Below, in pieces: positions 30,265 through 39,249 of a stretch of DNA of 64,000 nucleotides (position 1 is its first letter; each line of letters begins with the position of its first letter). The notes under the pieces are model-generated. The model ran no database searches. It saw only the letters and a list, made by a program, of their open reading frames with translations, and had not been told where the DNA came from. Source of the stretch: Flavobacteriales bacterium (GTDB lineage: Bacteria > Bacteroidota > Bacteroidia > CAIKAF01); assembly GCA_025055635.1 (NCBI GenBank), contig JANWWQ010000004.1:20478-84477 (forward strand), in the 5' to 3' direction. A program made the translations under genes and the position numbers.

Positions 30265-31130
30265 AAAGTAAATTTTATTTTAGATTTCTAAATCCCACCT
30301 GGATATTAAACTCCCTGGCGGCCCTCGTGGCTGTATTTATCTTCTGGGGGATAATCCTGGATGTGGCATATTATTTCATCAGCCGCAATTTTGATCTGTT
30401 CCCAAAGATGCAATTTGACTACATAGTTGAGATAAGATATGAAAAAGACATTCAGTTTTTCCGGCGAAAAGTATTGCTCACCTTTTCTATTTCATTCTTT
30501 GCAATTCCTCTTGTCTTGATTTTTCTCAATAATGCCCTGTTCCATTGGTCTGTCCGCAAGCTTTCAAACCTGAAGTTACTTTTTCTGTGGAGCTACATTT
30601 TTTCGCTGAATAACTTTTTGGGTTATCTGGCTTTTGCTTCTTTTGGGGATCGTTCAAAAGTACTCACCGGTCTTTTGCGCAGGAAATTTAAAATCATTCT
30701 GGAATACCTCGGACTTTCAGAAAGTTGGCTGCCATTGCTTACAGCGCTCATCTTTCTTTTTTACTCTATCAGAGGAAGCCACATGTGTGGCCGTTTCCTG
30801 GTGATGTCCCCTTCTTTTTCCCTAAATAAGGATCCTGTTGGTCGGCTGACCTATTTGTTAAACACAGTTATTATTCCGCTTTTTTTATTCACAATTTTCG
30901 GTCCTTTTTTATATATCAATGAATTACCATACGAATCAAGATATCAAAACATGCTGATTTTTTGGGGACCCGCACTGGTAATGCTATACAGAGCCTATAG
31001 GCCTGGAATTTTTGCCCGATTCCCCGCTTGTCCGGGTTCATGGATTGATTATCCGGATATCCTGTTGTATTCGGGGGCTGTTATCCTGATATTTTTAATT
31101 ACCTATCTAATACCGGAATTTTATTACTAA
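30255..31130 (+). CDS. Hypothetical polytopic membrane protein
   Basis: Multiple hydrophobic segments; no family recognised. Overlaps recJ by 10 nt. Confidence 0.55.
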   Translation: MPIKSKFYFRFLNPTWILNSLAALVAVFIFWGIILDVAYYFISRNFDLFPKMQFDYIVEIRYEKDIQFFRRKVLLTFSISFFAIPLVLIFLNNALFHWSVRKLSNLKLLFLWSYIFSLNNFLGYLAFASFGDRSKVLTGLLRRKFKIILEYLGLSESWLPLLTALIFLFYSIRGSHMCGRFLVMSPSFSLNKDPVGRLTYLLNTVIIPLFLFTIFGPFLYINELPYESRYQNMLIFWGPALVMLYRAYRPGIFARFPACPGSWIDYPDILLYSGAVILIFLITYLIPEFYY

Positions 31131-32548
31131 AACATGTAGTCCAAAATAAAATTCCAGTTAAACATATTGACCTTATTATGAATGAAGCGATACTGATTAT
31201 AAGTATTTCCGAGGGCACCCTTGTAAACCAAAAGCCCTACTATTGAAAATCCCTTCAGGTATCCCGTGAAATTGTACCGTACCTCTACGTTTAATTGATT
31301 AAAAGAAGGCATGCCATATTTATTTAATCTATATTCCCTAACATCGGGGAGATAGAAGTGGCCGTAGGCCACGGTCGGCGTAAGCCGATTGCCCCAAAAA
31401 CCATACGATATACGTGCTACGGCAGCGTGCACATTACCTAAACCGTCGTGCCGTTCGCGCGGCATAAATGTGTAGAAATATTCTCTCCCCCACTCTCGCG
31501 GGAAAAGAAAGCGCCCATGGGATGTAATTCGTGTATAGTTTAATGAAAAACGTAAAGAATTCTTCTGAAAGGCCAGCCGGCCGCTGAAGATATTGGAAGA
31601 TTGTCCTCGGGGCATGTAAGCTTTGGCCGGATCACAGTGACCGCCGCATCGCACAGGATCTTGCCTTGTGGCGATGAAGCCCGGCTGGAAAATCCACTTG
31701 GACCCCAAGGTAAATCGGCCTTCCAGTTCCAGAAATGCGGTGTTGAAAATGTTTTCTGTAAAAAGATCCCAAAACTGCACCTTGAAGCGGTCCTGCCATT
31801 GGTAGGCCAGTTTAAGGGCAAAGAAGCCCGCCGAACGGAGATTTCCCGGATATTCAGATTTTTGACCATAAATGTTTACCCCCGCCGGATAGACGCCCAT
31901 AGACTCGCTAATCCTATACCAGTTCACGGTGGAACGGGGCGATATGGCCCGAAGGTACCCCCCCTCCATGGAAAAACCTTTCACGTCGTCCAAGGATAGC
32001 CATATCCCCTCTTCCAGCGTGCCGCGCATCCGGCCGTCCTGCTTGTTGAGAAAAGGAGTGTGGACTTCTTGCCTGCCAATACGAAAATTAAAATTCTTAT
32101 ACCGATAATTTAAATATAAATTTTCAAGTCTGTCCAAGTCGTTACGGTTTTCGGGGTCGGTAATGTCAAAAAGCCCGATTTCATAACGGTTTCCAAGTCC
32201 CGAGAGGCTGTCAATTCGGCCCAAGGGGGAAGAAGCCACATTAAAAATAAAAAAACCGGTGAGCCCAAACTGAAAACCTTTCCATTCCGGACTTTCATAA
32301 CCAATACCCGCTCCAAGAGCATAAGCCCAATAATCACTGAGGGGACCATAGTTGGTAGTAGCCATCAGAAAAGAGCGTGCATGGGCGTGAAAATAACCAT
32401 AGCGGATCAGCACGCTGCGTAAGGATCCGCAAGTATCTCCATAAGAGGGGTTATCGTGCAACTGCCCCCATCCCACACTTTGGGCAATTAAATTTACTAG
32501 AAAAAATTTAAAAATTCTTCTTAAAAGCCCGCTTTGAGATAGCTCCAT
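31127..32548 (-). CDS. Outer-membrane porin-like beta-barrel protein
   Basis: GFQFGLTGFFIFNVASSPLGRIDSLSGLGNRYEIGLFD...NFNFRIGRQEVHTPFLNKQDGRM; amphipathic strands, terminal aromatic (LDYMF). Confidence 0.7.
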   Translation of the reverse strand: MELSQSGLLRRIFKFFLVNLIAQSVGWGQLHDNPSYGDTCGSLRSVLIRYGYFHAHARSFLMATTNYGPLSDYWAYALGAGIGYESPEWKGFQFGLTGFFIFNVASSPLGRIDSLSGLGNRYEIGLFDITDPENRNDLDRLENLYLNYRYKNFNFRIGRQEVHTPFLNKQDGRMRGTLEEGIWLSLDDVKGFSMEGGYLRAISPRSTVNWYRISESMGVYPAGVNIYGQKSEYPGNLRSAGFFALKLAYQWQDRFKVQFWDLFTENIFNTAFLELEGRFTLGSKWIFQPGFIATRQDPVRCGGHCDPAKAYMPRGQSSNIFSGRLAFQKNSLRFSLNYTRITSHGRFLFPREWGREYFYTFMPRERHDGLGNVHAAVARISYGFWGNRLTPTVAYGHFYLPDVREYRLNKYGMPSFNQLNVEVRYNFTGYLKGFSIVGLLVYKGALGNTYNQYRFIHNKVNMFNWNFILDYMF

Positions 32549-32949
32549 CCTTGCTCTTGTTTTTCAATAATATAAACTAAGCCAAACGGCACAAATCCTA
32601 TATCTCGGATGAGCGCCGAATGAGGAATATTCTTTTGTCGTAAGGTATTCTCACAAGCTAAAAAGTTTACACCTTTTTTTCTAAATTCAGAAATTTTATC
32701 CTGAAAGGTGGATTTTTCATTTAATAAAATATCAATTCCCGGACCATGAGCTACAACTTCAATCTGCACAGAATCAGCCCATCGGGACTTGAGGGCCTGG
32801 ATTTGATTAATAAGGTTTTTATGAACCTCAGGATCAGCAGATGTGAGTTGAACGATTACTTTGTGATGTGGAAGTTTTTGGACTTGGGTAAAAGAAATCC
32901 CATGAATGAAAAAAAATTGTACTAAAAACCATTTTACAAAAGTTCTCAT
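32521..32949 (-). CDS. Secreted DsrE/DsrF-like protein (single conserved Cys)
   Basis: Signal peptide MRTFVKWFLVQFFFIHGISFTQ; HHKVIVQLTSADPEVHKNLINQI...VEVVAHGPGIDILL...GVNFLACENTLRQKNI. Confidence 0.8.
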   Translation of the reverse strand: MRTFVKWFLVQFFFIHGISFTQVQKLPHHKVIVQLTSADPEVHKNLINQIQALKSRWADSVQIEVVAHGPGIDILLNEKSTFQDKISEFRKKGVNFLACENTLRQKNIPHSALIRDIGFVPFGLVYIIEKQEQGWSYLKAGF

Positions 32950-33044
32950 ATAGTTATTAATTAATCTTCTATACAAATTAACATTTCGACTGATAAATGA
33001 ATTTAATAGTTAAGAAAATAAAATTCAGATATTCTTCTTTTTAT

Positions 33045-34115
33045 TTACATATTTTTTTTCTCCGCTAATTTTTGGTAAAACTCCTTAATTGGGCCAAAGG
33101 GGCCATATTTATGTTGCGACTCCGGGAAAGAATCCAAGAAAGGCCCAAAGGGATGATCAATGGGTTTCTTAGAAATGTCAGGCCAATCCTTAGATATATC
33201 CATTACTGGCCGAGGCTGGGAATTCACAAATGCGGCCACATCCCACGCCTCTTCGTCTGTGAGTTGGGGGTTATCGTGAGTAGCCCCAAGAGGCATGTTC
33301 GCTTTCACATAACCTGCGAAACGGGACAACCTATAAAGCCCCGCACCGGTGTTGTAGCTGTTAGGGCCCCATAAAGGGGGATATTGATAGGTAACACCAT
33401 CTGCAGCTTTTACCCCAGCGCCATCGGGTCCATGGCAAATTTTGCATTTGGCCTCGTACACCAGACGACCCTTCTCGGGATCAGCAGGCCTGTCCAGAAA
33501 GGGCACCTCTACAAGGCCGGCCCCTTTGGGAGTTTCTCCTTTAGAGACGTTCTGTCCCAGCCACTTAATGTAAGCCACAATAGCTTTCATCTCCCGGGAA
33601 TCAACGGCCAAGGGTTTGCCATTAAGACTTCTTTCAAAACAGTCATTCACCCGTTTCTCTATGGACTCCACCGTGCCGGAACGAGCCCGGAACTTGGGGT
33701 AGGTTGAAGCTACCGCACTGTAGTTATTGCCAAAAATTTTAGTGCCTGCTTCCAAATGACAATTTTGGCAATTCATTCCGTTAGTTATCTGAGCAACAGA
33801 ACCCTTGGGCCCCAAATACTTTGCCGTTTGCACGATGAGCTCACGGCCATATTTTATTTCCTCATCCGTAATGGTAGCAGGATCAGGTGCTACCCAGAAA
33901 AGGTCTTTTCCCTTTTGTTCATCCCTTGTACCCATGCCCTTCTCTTTAGCACTTTGAGGGCGCGCAATGAGTTTCAGCACTGGAGCCCCGGACATCCAGA
34001 AAAAAACACCTATTACCAGCAAAAAAACCAGAACGACTGTTAACCATTGGAGTTGATCCAGTTGCTTTAAAAGCCGTTGTAAATTCTTATCTTCAGAAGA
34101 TAACTCCCTCAGCAT
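33045..34115 (-). CDS. Membrane-anchored diheme c-type cytochrome, thiosulfate dehydrogenase (TsdA)-like
   Basis: CQNCH and CKICH heme motifs; N-terminal TM QWLTVVLVFLLVIGVFFW; VNDCFERSLNGKPL; YPPLWGPNSYNTGAGLYRLSRFAGYVKANMPLG. Confidence 0.82.
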   Translation of the reverse strand: MLRELSSEDKNLQRLLKQLDQLQWLTVVLVFLLVIGVFFWMSGAPVLKLIARPQSAKEKGMGTRDEQKGKDLFWVAPDPATITDEEIKYGRELIVQTAKYLGPKGSVAQITNGMNCQNCHLEAGTKIFGNNYSAVASTYPKFRARSGTVESIEKRVNDCFERSLNGKPLAVDSREMKAIVAYIKWLGQNVSKGETPKGAGLVEVPFLDRPADPEKGRLVYEAKCKICHGPDGAGVKAADGVTYQYPPLWGPNSYNTGAGLYRLSRFAGYVKANMPLGATHDNPQLTDEEAWDVAAFVNSQPRPVMDISKDWPDISKKPIDHPFGPFLDSFPESQHKYGPFGPIKEFYQKLAEKKNM

Positions 34116-34130
34116 ATTTTACAATATTTC

Positions 34131-35858
34131 CTAATGGAATTCGTACGAAGTCCCCTGAAGCTGTGTGAGAAGCGTGGGAGGATAATCTGTGGCTATGGCC
34201 CGCCCCTCCAGTTTGGGGGACACCACGGGGTGGGCGGCCAAATATTCTTCCAGCACGGCATGCATGAAAAAGCCCGTCCGAAGAGGATTCTTAACGCCCT
34301 CTAGCCGGCATAACACATCATCTGGATCCCCTTCTCTTTCGCAAGCTATTATCGTGTACTCGCGCTCCAAATCCAACGGCTCCCCTTTTACTTTAACCCA
34401 GTTTAATCGTTGTCCAAAATCATTATTAATGGTGAAATTTACTTGCATTCCGGAAAACCGCACAAACCAACCGCCAAAGCGCCGTGATGGATCTTTTGCG
34501 AAGGCATTTTCTAATTCCTTTTCTAACCAATTCCAGAGTTGCTTCCCCGTAACCACACCAGACTTTATTTCAGCATCTACAGGAAGCATGTTCCATAGAA
34601 ACTCTTTTGTAATTTCGGCTTCTCCCTTCTGCGGATCCACTGCTAAAGGCTGGCAAAAACGAAAACCGTTACTGAGCGCTATGTCTGGCTTGAATTTCCA
34701 CATCATAGCATCAGTAATAAGGTTATCCATGGGCGTTTCCAAGACAAAATACCGAAGCAGGGGTGTGCTTGTGCGTCCTATTACCCGTTTCATTTCTTTT
34801 TCAAAAGGAGCTGCCACTTGCTGGATCATAGCCTGTAGCTCTGGATCAGGGGGGTATTTGGCTGGATCTACATCCAATAGTTGATAAGTGTAATCACTGA
34901 GTTTTCCATCCCTAAAGTGTAAATCTAATTTTCCGATAAATGATCCAAAGGCCCCGCACTCTACAACCCGGGTATATTTGCCTTGGATAGGTGTGCGTAC
35001 ACGTTCATGTGTGTCAGCACCAAGAATAAAATCTACACCCTGACATACAGGATTATTGGCCAGACCCACCTGTTGGGCTAAGCCCATATGGGTGACGAGA
35101 AAAACACCATGGCAGCCCTCTATCTGACGCAAATACCGCACATATTTTGCAACGCTTTTATCGGCGTGTTCAAAACGGATGCCTTTGCTATAGGCGGGAG
35201 ATTGCCGTTTAGGAATCAGATGATCGGTGTACCCTATAAAACCTAACTTAATCCCATCAATGACTTTAATCCAATAGGGCGGATATATCAAATCCCCATT
35301 GTATTCATCATCTGTAGCGTGCCACATATTGGCGCAGATCTTTGCAGCCAAGGTGTGGCCCATGTCGTATAGCATTTTTTGTTTTTTGTAAACGACCTCC
35401 CAATTGCCAGGAAGCATGAGATCGTACCCCAGGTTATTAAAAAGGGGTATGAGAGCCTCCCCTTCTGTCAAACTGGCCACACCATGACCATGAAAGTAGT
35501 CCCCCCCGTCAATAAGAATTGTTCGACCGGGATTTTGCTGCCGCAGGGACTGAATCATTGTCTTTAAGACGGCGAGGCCCCCACGTTTGCGAAAAACACT
35601 TTTCCCATTTTCCCAAAAAAATTCATCGTGCGTATGCAATTGGGCATGAATATCAGCGGTATATAATAAGGTTATTTGTACCTCCGGAGGAATACAAGAT
35701 TCTTTAGAATGAGAAGGGGCTGAAGAAATACCTGGTGGAGGAGTTGATAACCCATCGGGCAGGGCCATACCCAACCCCACGGCGGCACTTCCCAACAAAA
35801 ATTCCTTGCGCGAGAGAGGAACAGAAGCCCGTTCTGGGGCAGTGCGTTCCTTTTTCAT
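34131..35858 (-). CDS. soxB: SoxB-like thiosulfohydrolase (calcineurin-like/5'-nucleotidase superfamily)
   Basis: Tat-like SRKEFLLGSAAVGLG; LLYTADIHAQL; ILIDGGDYFHGHGVASLTEGEALIPLFNNLGYDLMLPGNWEVVY (GxWE rather than GNHE). Confidence 0.83.
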   Translation of the reverse strand: MKKERTAPERASVPLSRKEFLLGSAAVGLGMALPDGLSTPPPGISSAPSHSKESCIPPEVQITLLYTADIHAQLHTHDEFFWENGKSVFRKRGGLAVLKTMIQSLRQQNPGRTILIDGGDYFHGHGVASLTEGEALIPLFNNLGYDLMLPGNWEVVYKKQKMLYDMGHTLAAKICANMWHATDDEYNGDLIYPPYWIKVIDGIKLGFIGYTDHLIPKRQSPAYSKGIRFEHADKSVAKYVRYLRQIEGCHGVFLVTHMGLAQQVGLANNPVCQGVDFILGADTHERVRTPIQGKYTRVVECGAFGSFIGKLDLHFRDGKLSDYTYQLLDVDPAKYPPDPELQAMIQQVAAPFEKEMKRVIGRTSTPLLRYFVLETPMDNLITDAMMWKFKPDIALSNGFRFCQPLAVDPQKGEAEITKEFLWNMLPVDAEIKSGVVTGKQLWNWLEKELENAFAKDPSRRFGGWFVRFSGMQVNFTINNDFGQRLNWVKVKGEPLDLEREYTIIACEREGDPDDVLCRLEGVKNPLRTGFFMHAVLEEYLAAHPVVSPKLEGRAIATDYPPTLLTQLQGTSYEFH

Positions 35859-35874
35859 AGAATCTTATTGAATT

Positions 35875-36393
35875 TTAATGAGGGAGCTTCTCCCGCAAAT
35901 AACCGTACACCCATGTGCCTACGATGGCACTCAGAAGGGTAATCAACACGACCGTGGCGCCCATACCAATCTGAGCAAAAAGGGGCCCAGGGCACGCTCC
36001 GGTGATGGCCCAACCTATACCAAATAACAACCCTCCGAATATTTGACCTTTGGTAAATTTTTTGGGATGAAAAGTAATTTCTTCTCCGTAAATGGTTTTA
36101 ATTCTTAATTTCTTAATCAAGAAAACCGACAACGCACCCACGAGCACCGCACTCCCAATGATGCCATACATATGAAAGGACTGCAGGCGAAACATTTCTT
36201 GAATACGAAACCAACTGACCACTTCAGCCTTCACTAAAACAATACCGAAAAATATCCCTGCAAGCAGGTATTTTAATTTATGGTACCACTTGTGTTCCAG
36301 TTGGCTTTCGTTAACGCAAATAGTATCCAGAGAGCGAACTTCAAAATCCGTGTTTGTTTCTACTATTGGTGAAGTTTTTACTGGATTTTCCAT
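35875..36393 (-). CDS. YeeE/YedE (DUF6691-type) sulfur transport family protein
   Basis: GQIFGGLLFGIGWAITGACPGPLFAQIGMGATVVLI. Confidence 0.85.
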   Translation of the reverse strand: MENPVKTSPIVETNTDFEVRSLDTICVNESQLEHKWYHKLKYLLAGIFFGIVLVKAEVVSWFRIQEMFRLQSFHMYGIIGSAVLVGALSVFLIKKLRIKTIYGEEITFHPKKFTKGQIFGGLLFGIGWAITGACPGPLFAQIGMGATVVLITLLSAIVGTWVYGYLREKLPH

Positions 36394-36448
36394 AGCTTTA
36401 AAGTTTTTATTTTAATTGCAGGTGGTAACATTTAATTCTACTAATTAT

Positions 36449-37015
36449 TTATTTTAAGGATAGAATTAGGGGGACAATAAAATGAGCAGAGAAAAATCCG
36501 CCAACCATAAAACAAATCACGGCTATGAGGGAAGGCCACTGTAGAGTAGATAAGCCCATGATGGCATGTCCACTAGTACAACCGCCGGCATAGCGGGTGC
36601 CAAAACCAATCAGAAATCCCCCCAGCACCATCATTAAAATACCTTGAAGCGTGAACAGATTGTTCCAGTTAATAATGTCCTTAGGCACTAAGGAAGAATA
36701 ATCCTGAATACCATACTTGGACAACTCCTGATGCAGCTGAGGATGAACTTGAACAGGCTCCGGATTTTTAAGCCAGAAGGAAGCTAAAAATCCACCCAGG
36801 AAAATACCGGCCACGAAAAAGAGGTTCCACGCTTCCTTTCGCCAATCGTATTTGAAGAAAGGAATCCCAGCCGGTAAACAAGCTGCACAAATATGACGCA
36901 GGGAAGAACTAATGCCAAATGACTTATTGCCTAAGATGAGCAAGAGCGGCACAGTGAGCCCAATTAATGGGCCAGCGACATACCAAGGCCAAGGTTTACT
37001 GAGGATCTGCATCAT
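36449..37015 (-). CDS. YeeE/YedE family sulfur transport membrane protein
   Basis: [42 protein letters not shown]. Confidence 0.88.
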   Translation of the reverse strand: MMQILSKPWPWYVAGPLIGLTVPLLLILGNKSFGISSSLRHICAACLPAGIPFFKYDWRKEAWNLFFVAGIFLGGFLASFWLKNPEPVQVHPQLHQELSKYGIQDYSSLVPKDIINWNNLFTLQGILMMVLGGFLIGFGTRYAGGCTSGHAIMGLSTLQWPSLIAVICFMVGGFFSAHFIVPLILSLK

Positions 37016-37104
37016 AGATATTTTTATTTTTAGGGTTTAAATAATTTTTTCATTATTGACAAATAAAATTAAATATCGTCCATAAAGAGGAAAAAGAGGT
37101 AAAA

Positions 37105-37380
37105 CTATCTGGAATCCTTTTTAGCCTCCCAGCGACCTAGCAAACAGCTCACAAAAGAAAGAGCCTTACGCCCTAAGGAATTTTCTCCAGCAGGTGGATA
37201 TCCTAATTTTGTGAGTTTTTCTTTAATTAGATTTTCATCGGCTGAGCCCCAGACTTTTACTGTGTCATCCTCCAAAACAACCTCAACACTATCAACTCCC
37301 GGCAATGCAGAGAGTGCTTTTTGGATGCTGGCAGCACATCCCCTGCATTTGAGGTTTTCTACATGCAATGTCAAAACCAT
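37105..37380 (-). CDS. HMA (heavy-metal-associated) domain protein, CRGC motif
   Basis: LTLHVENLKCRGCAASIQKALSALPGVDSVEVVLEDDTVKVWG. Confidence 0.88.
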   Translation of the reverse strand: MVLTLHVENLKCRGCAASIQKALSALPGVDSVEVVLEDDTVKVWGSADENLIKEKLTKLGYPPAGENSLGRKALSFVSCLLGRWEAKKDSR

Positions 37381-37384
37381 ATAC

Positions 37385-37750
37385 TTATTTTTTGAGGGCT
37401 TCAGCTACATTTTGCCATGAACCGCCGTTTATCACGTTGGTGATGCCGTGGCTTTCTAGAATTTCCTTAGCACGGGCACTGCGGCTCCCGCTGCGGCAAA
37501 AAACCACGATTTTTTCTTTATTCCTAAACTCCCCAATTCGCGATAATACTTGGTCGAGCGGAATGTTTACAGCGCCCGGCGCTGATCCTGCGGCAAATTC
37601 GGCGGGCGTACGCACATCCACCAAAAAAGCCTTTTGGAGATCCTCTTTTGTAAGCGCGGGTCCAGGACCCTGAGCAAACATTCTAAATAGTCCTAGCATA
37701 ATGATATTAACTAAACTAAAAATTAAGAGTTGAATACCTTGCTTTGACAT
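37385..37750 (-). CDS. Rhodanese-like protein with N-terminal hydrophobic segment
   Basis: LLIFSLVNIIMLGLFRMFA; AFLVDVRTPAEFAAGSAPGAVNIPLDQV; VVFCRSGSRSARAKEIL. Confidence 0.9.
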   Translation of the reverse strand: MSKQGIQLLIFSLVNIIMLGLFRMFAQGPGPALTKEDLQKAFLVDVRTPAEFAAGSAPGAVNIPLDQVLSRIGEFRNKEKIVVFCRSGSRSARAKEILESHGITNVINGGSWQNVAEALKK

Positions 37751-39159
37751 ACGAAGTCGGTTTTAGGAATGTTGGTTTTCTTGATAGCGTTGAACCCCCC
37801 TTCTATATCAGTAAAGTTACGAAAACCTCGTGACTGCAATATGCTCGCAGCAATCATGCTTCGGTAACCACCGGCACAATGCAGATAAAAATGTTCCTGA
37901 GGATTAATCTCACGAATCCAATCGTTGATGTACTGTAGAGGACGATTATAGGCACCCTCCACATGTTCCGCTGCATATTCACTTTCTTTTCTTACATCTA
38001 TTATCTTATCTTCATTAATTTTTACCCTTTGCGCAAATTCCTCAGCTGTAATCCGATTTACCGAATCCACTTCTTTTCCTGCATTTTTCCAGGATTCAAA
38101 TCCTCCCTTCAAGTGCCCCAATACATTATCAAAACCCACACGACTAAGGCGCGTAATAGCTTCCTCTTCCGTGCCCGGGTAAGTTACTAACAAGATGGGG
38201 TGCTTAACATCCACCACCATTGCTCCCACCCAGGGTGCAAAATCGCCCCGCAGTCCAATGTTGATAGAATTAGGAATAAAGCCTTTGGCAAAGTCGGTGT
38301 TGTCACGTGTATCCAAAATTAAAGCTCCTGTTTCTTCAGCCACAGCCTCAAACTCCTGGGGAGTGAGAGCTCGCATTCCTTGATGAAGGGCCTTTTCATA
38401 CGATTCATAACCCTGTTTGTTCATCATCACATTGTAGCCAAAATAACCAGGAGGTGGTGTAAGCCCCTCCGTTACAGCCTTAACAAAGGCTTCGCGGGAA
38501 GGTTGCCGTAAGGCATAGTTCACTTGCTTCTGGTTACCCAAGGTGTCCACAGTTTCTTTCATCATATTCTTTCCGCAGGCACTGCCGGCTCCGTGGCCCG
38601 GGTAAACGATGAGATCATCGGGCAAGGGTAATATTTTATTGTAAATGCTGTCATATAATAGACCGGCCAGTTGTTCCATCGTCATGTTAGCGGCTTTTTG
38701 AGCCAGGTCAGGTCGCCCGACATCACCCAGGAACAATGTATCACCGGTGAAGATGGCTACTTCTTTGCCATTTTCGTCAAGTAAAAGAAAACAGGAGCTT
38801 TCAAGAGTGTGGCCGGGTGTATGAATCACGCGAATCTTCACACGCCCTAGCGGAAATTCCTGGCCATCTTCGGCCACCACGCAGTCAAATCCACATTGGG
38901 CTGTAGGTCCATATACAATAGGGGCTCCCGTGACCCGAGATAGTTCCAAGTGTCCACTGACAAAATCAGCGTGAAAATGTGTCTCAAAAATGTACTTTAA
39001 ATTAACGCCGTCCTTTTGCAGACGCTCCAAGTAGGGTTTGGTTTCACGCAACGGGTCAATAATGGCTGCCTCTCCATCGGATACGATGTAGTAGGCTCCC
39101 TGCGCTAGGCAACCGGTGTAGATTTGTTCTACTTTGTAATTTTTAGTCGTGGTTTCCAT
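37723..39159 (-). CDS. MBL-fold persulfide dioxygenase fused to two rhodanese domains (CstB-like)
   Basis: KYIFETHFHADFVSGHLELSRVTGAPIVYGP; HTPGHTLESSCFLL; first rhodanese loop VTYPGTEEEA (no Cys), second FYLHCAGGYRSMIAAS. Confidence 0.9.
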   Translation of the reverse strand: METTTKNYKVEQIYTGCLAQGAYYIVSDGEAAIIDPLRETKPYLERLQKDGVNLKYIFETHFHADFVSGHLELSRVTGAPIVYGPTAQCGFDCVVAEDGQEFPLGRVKIRVIHTPGHTLESSCFLLLDENGKEVAIFTGDTLFLGDVGRPDLAQKAANMTMEQLAGLLYDSIYNKILPLPDDLIVYPGHGAGSACGKNMMKETVDTLGNQKQVNYALRQPSREAFVKAVTEGLTPPPGYFGYNVMMNKQGYESYEKALHQGMRALTPQEFEAVAEETGALILDTRDNTDFAKGFIPNSINIGLRGDFAPWVGAMVVDVKHPILLVTYPGTEEEAITRLSRVGFDNVLGHLKGGFESWKNAGKEVDSVNRITAEEFAQRVKINEDKIIDVRKESEYAAEHVEGAYNRPLQYINDWIREINPQEHFYLHCAGGYRSMIAASILQSRGFRNFTDIEGGFNAIKKTNIPKTDFVCQSKVFNS

Positions 39160-39208
39160 AATTATAAAATTTTAATGTTTTAGTTTGTTCTTTTATTCAA
39201 AATCTTTG

Positions 39209-39216
39209 CAAATTTA
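39209..39216 (-). promoter_or_regulatory. TAnnTTTG -7 motif upstream of the CstB-like gene
   Basis: Reverse complement TAAATTTG, 49 nt upstream of ATG 39159. Confidence 0.4.
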
Positions 39217-39249
39217 GCGCCATCCTAAAGGGAAAATGGGTTACTTAAG

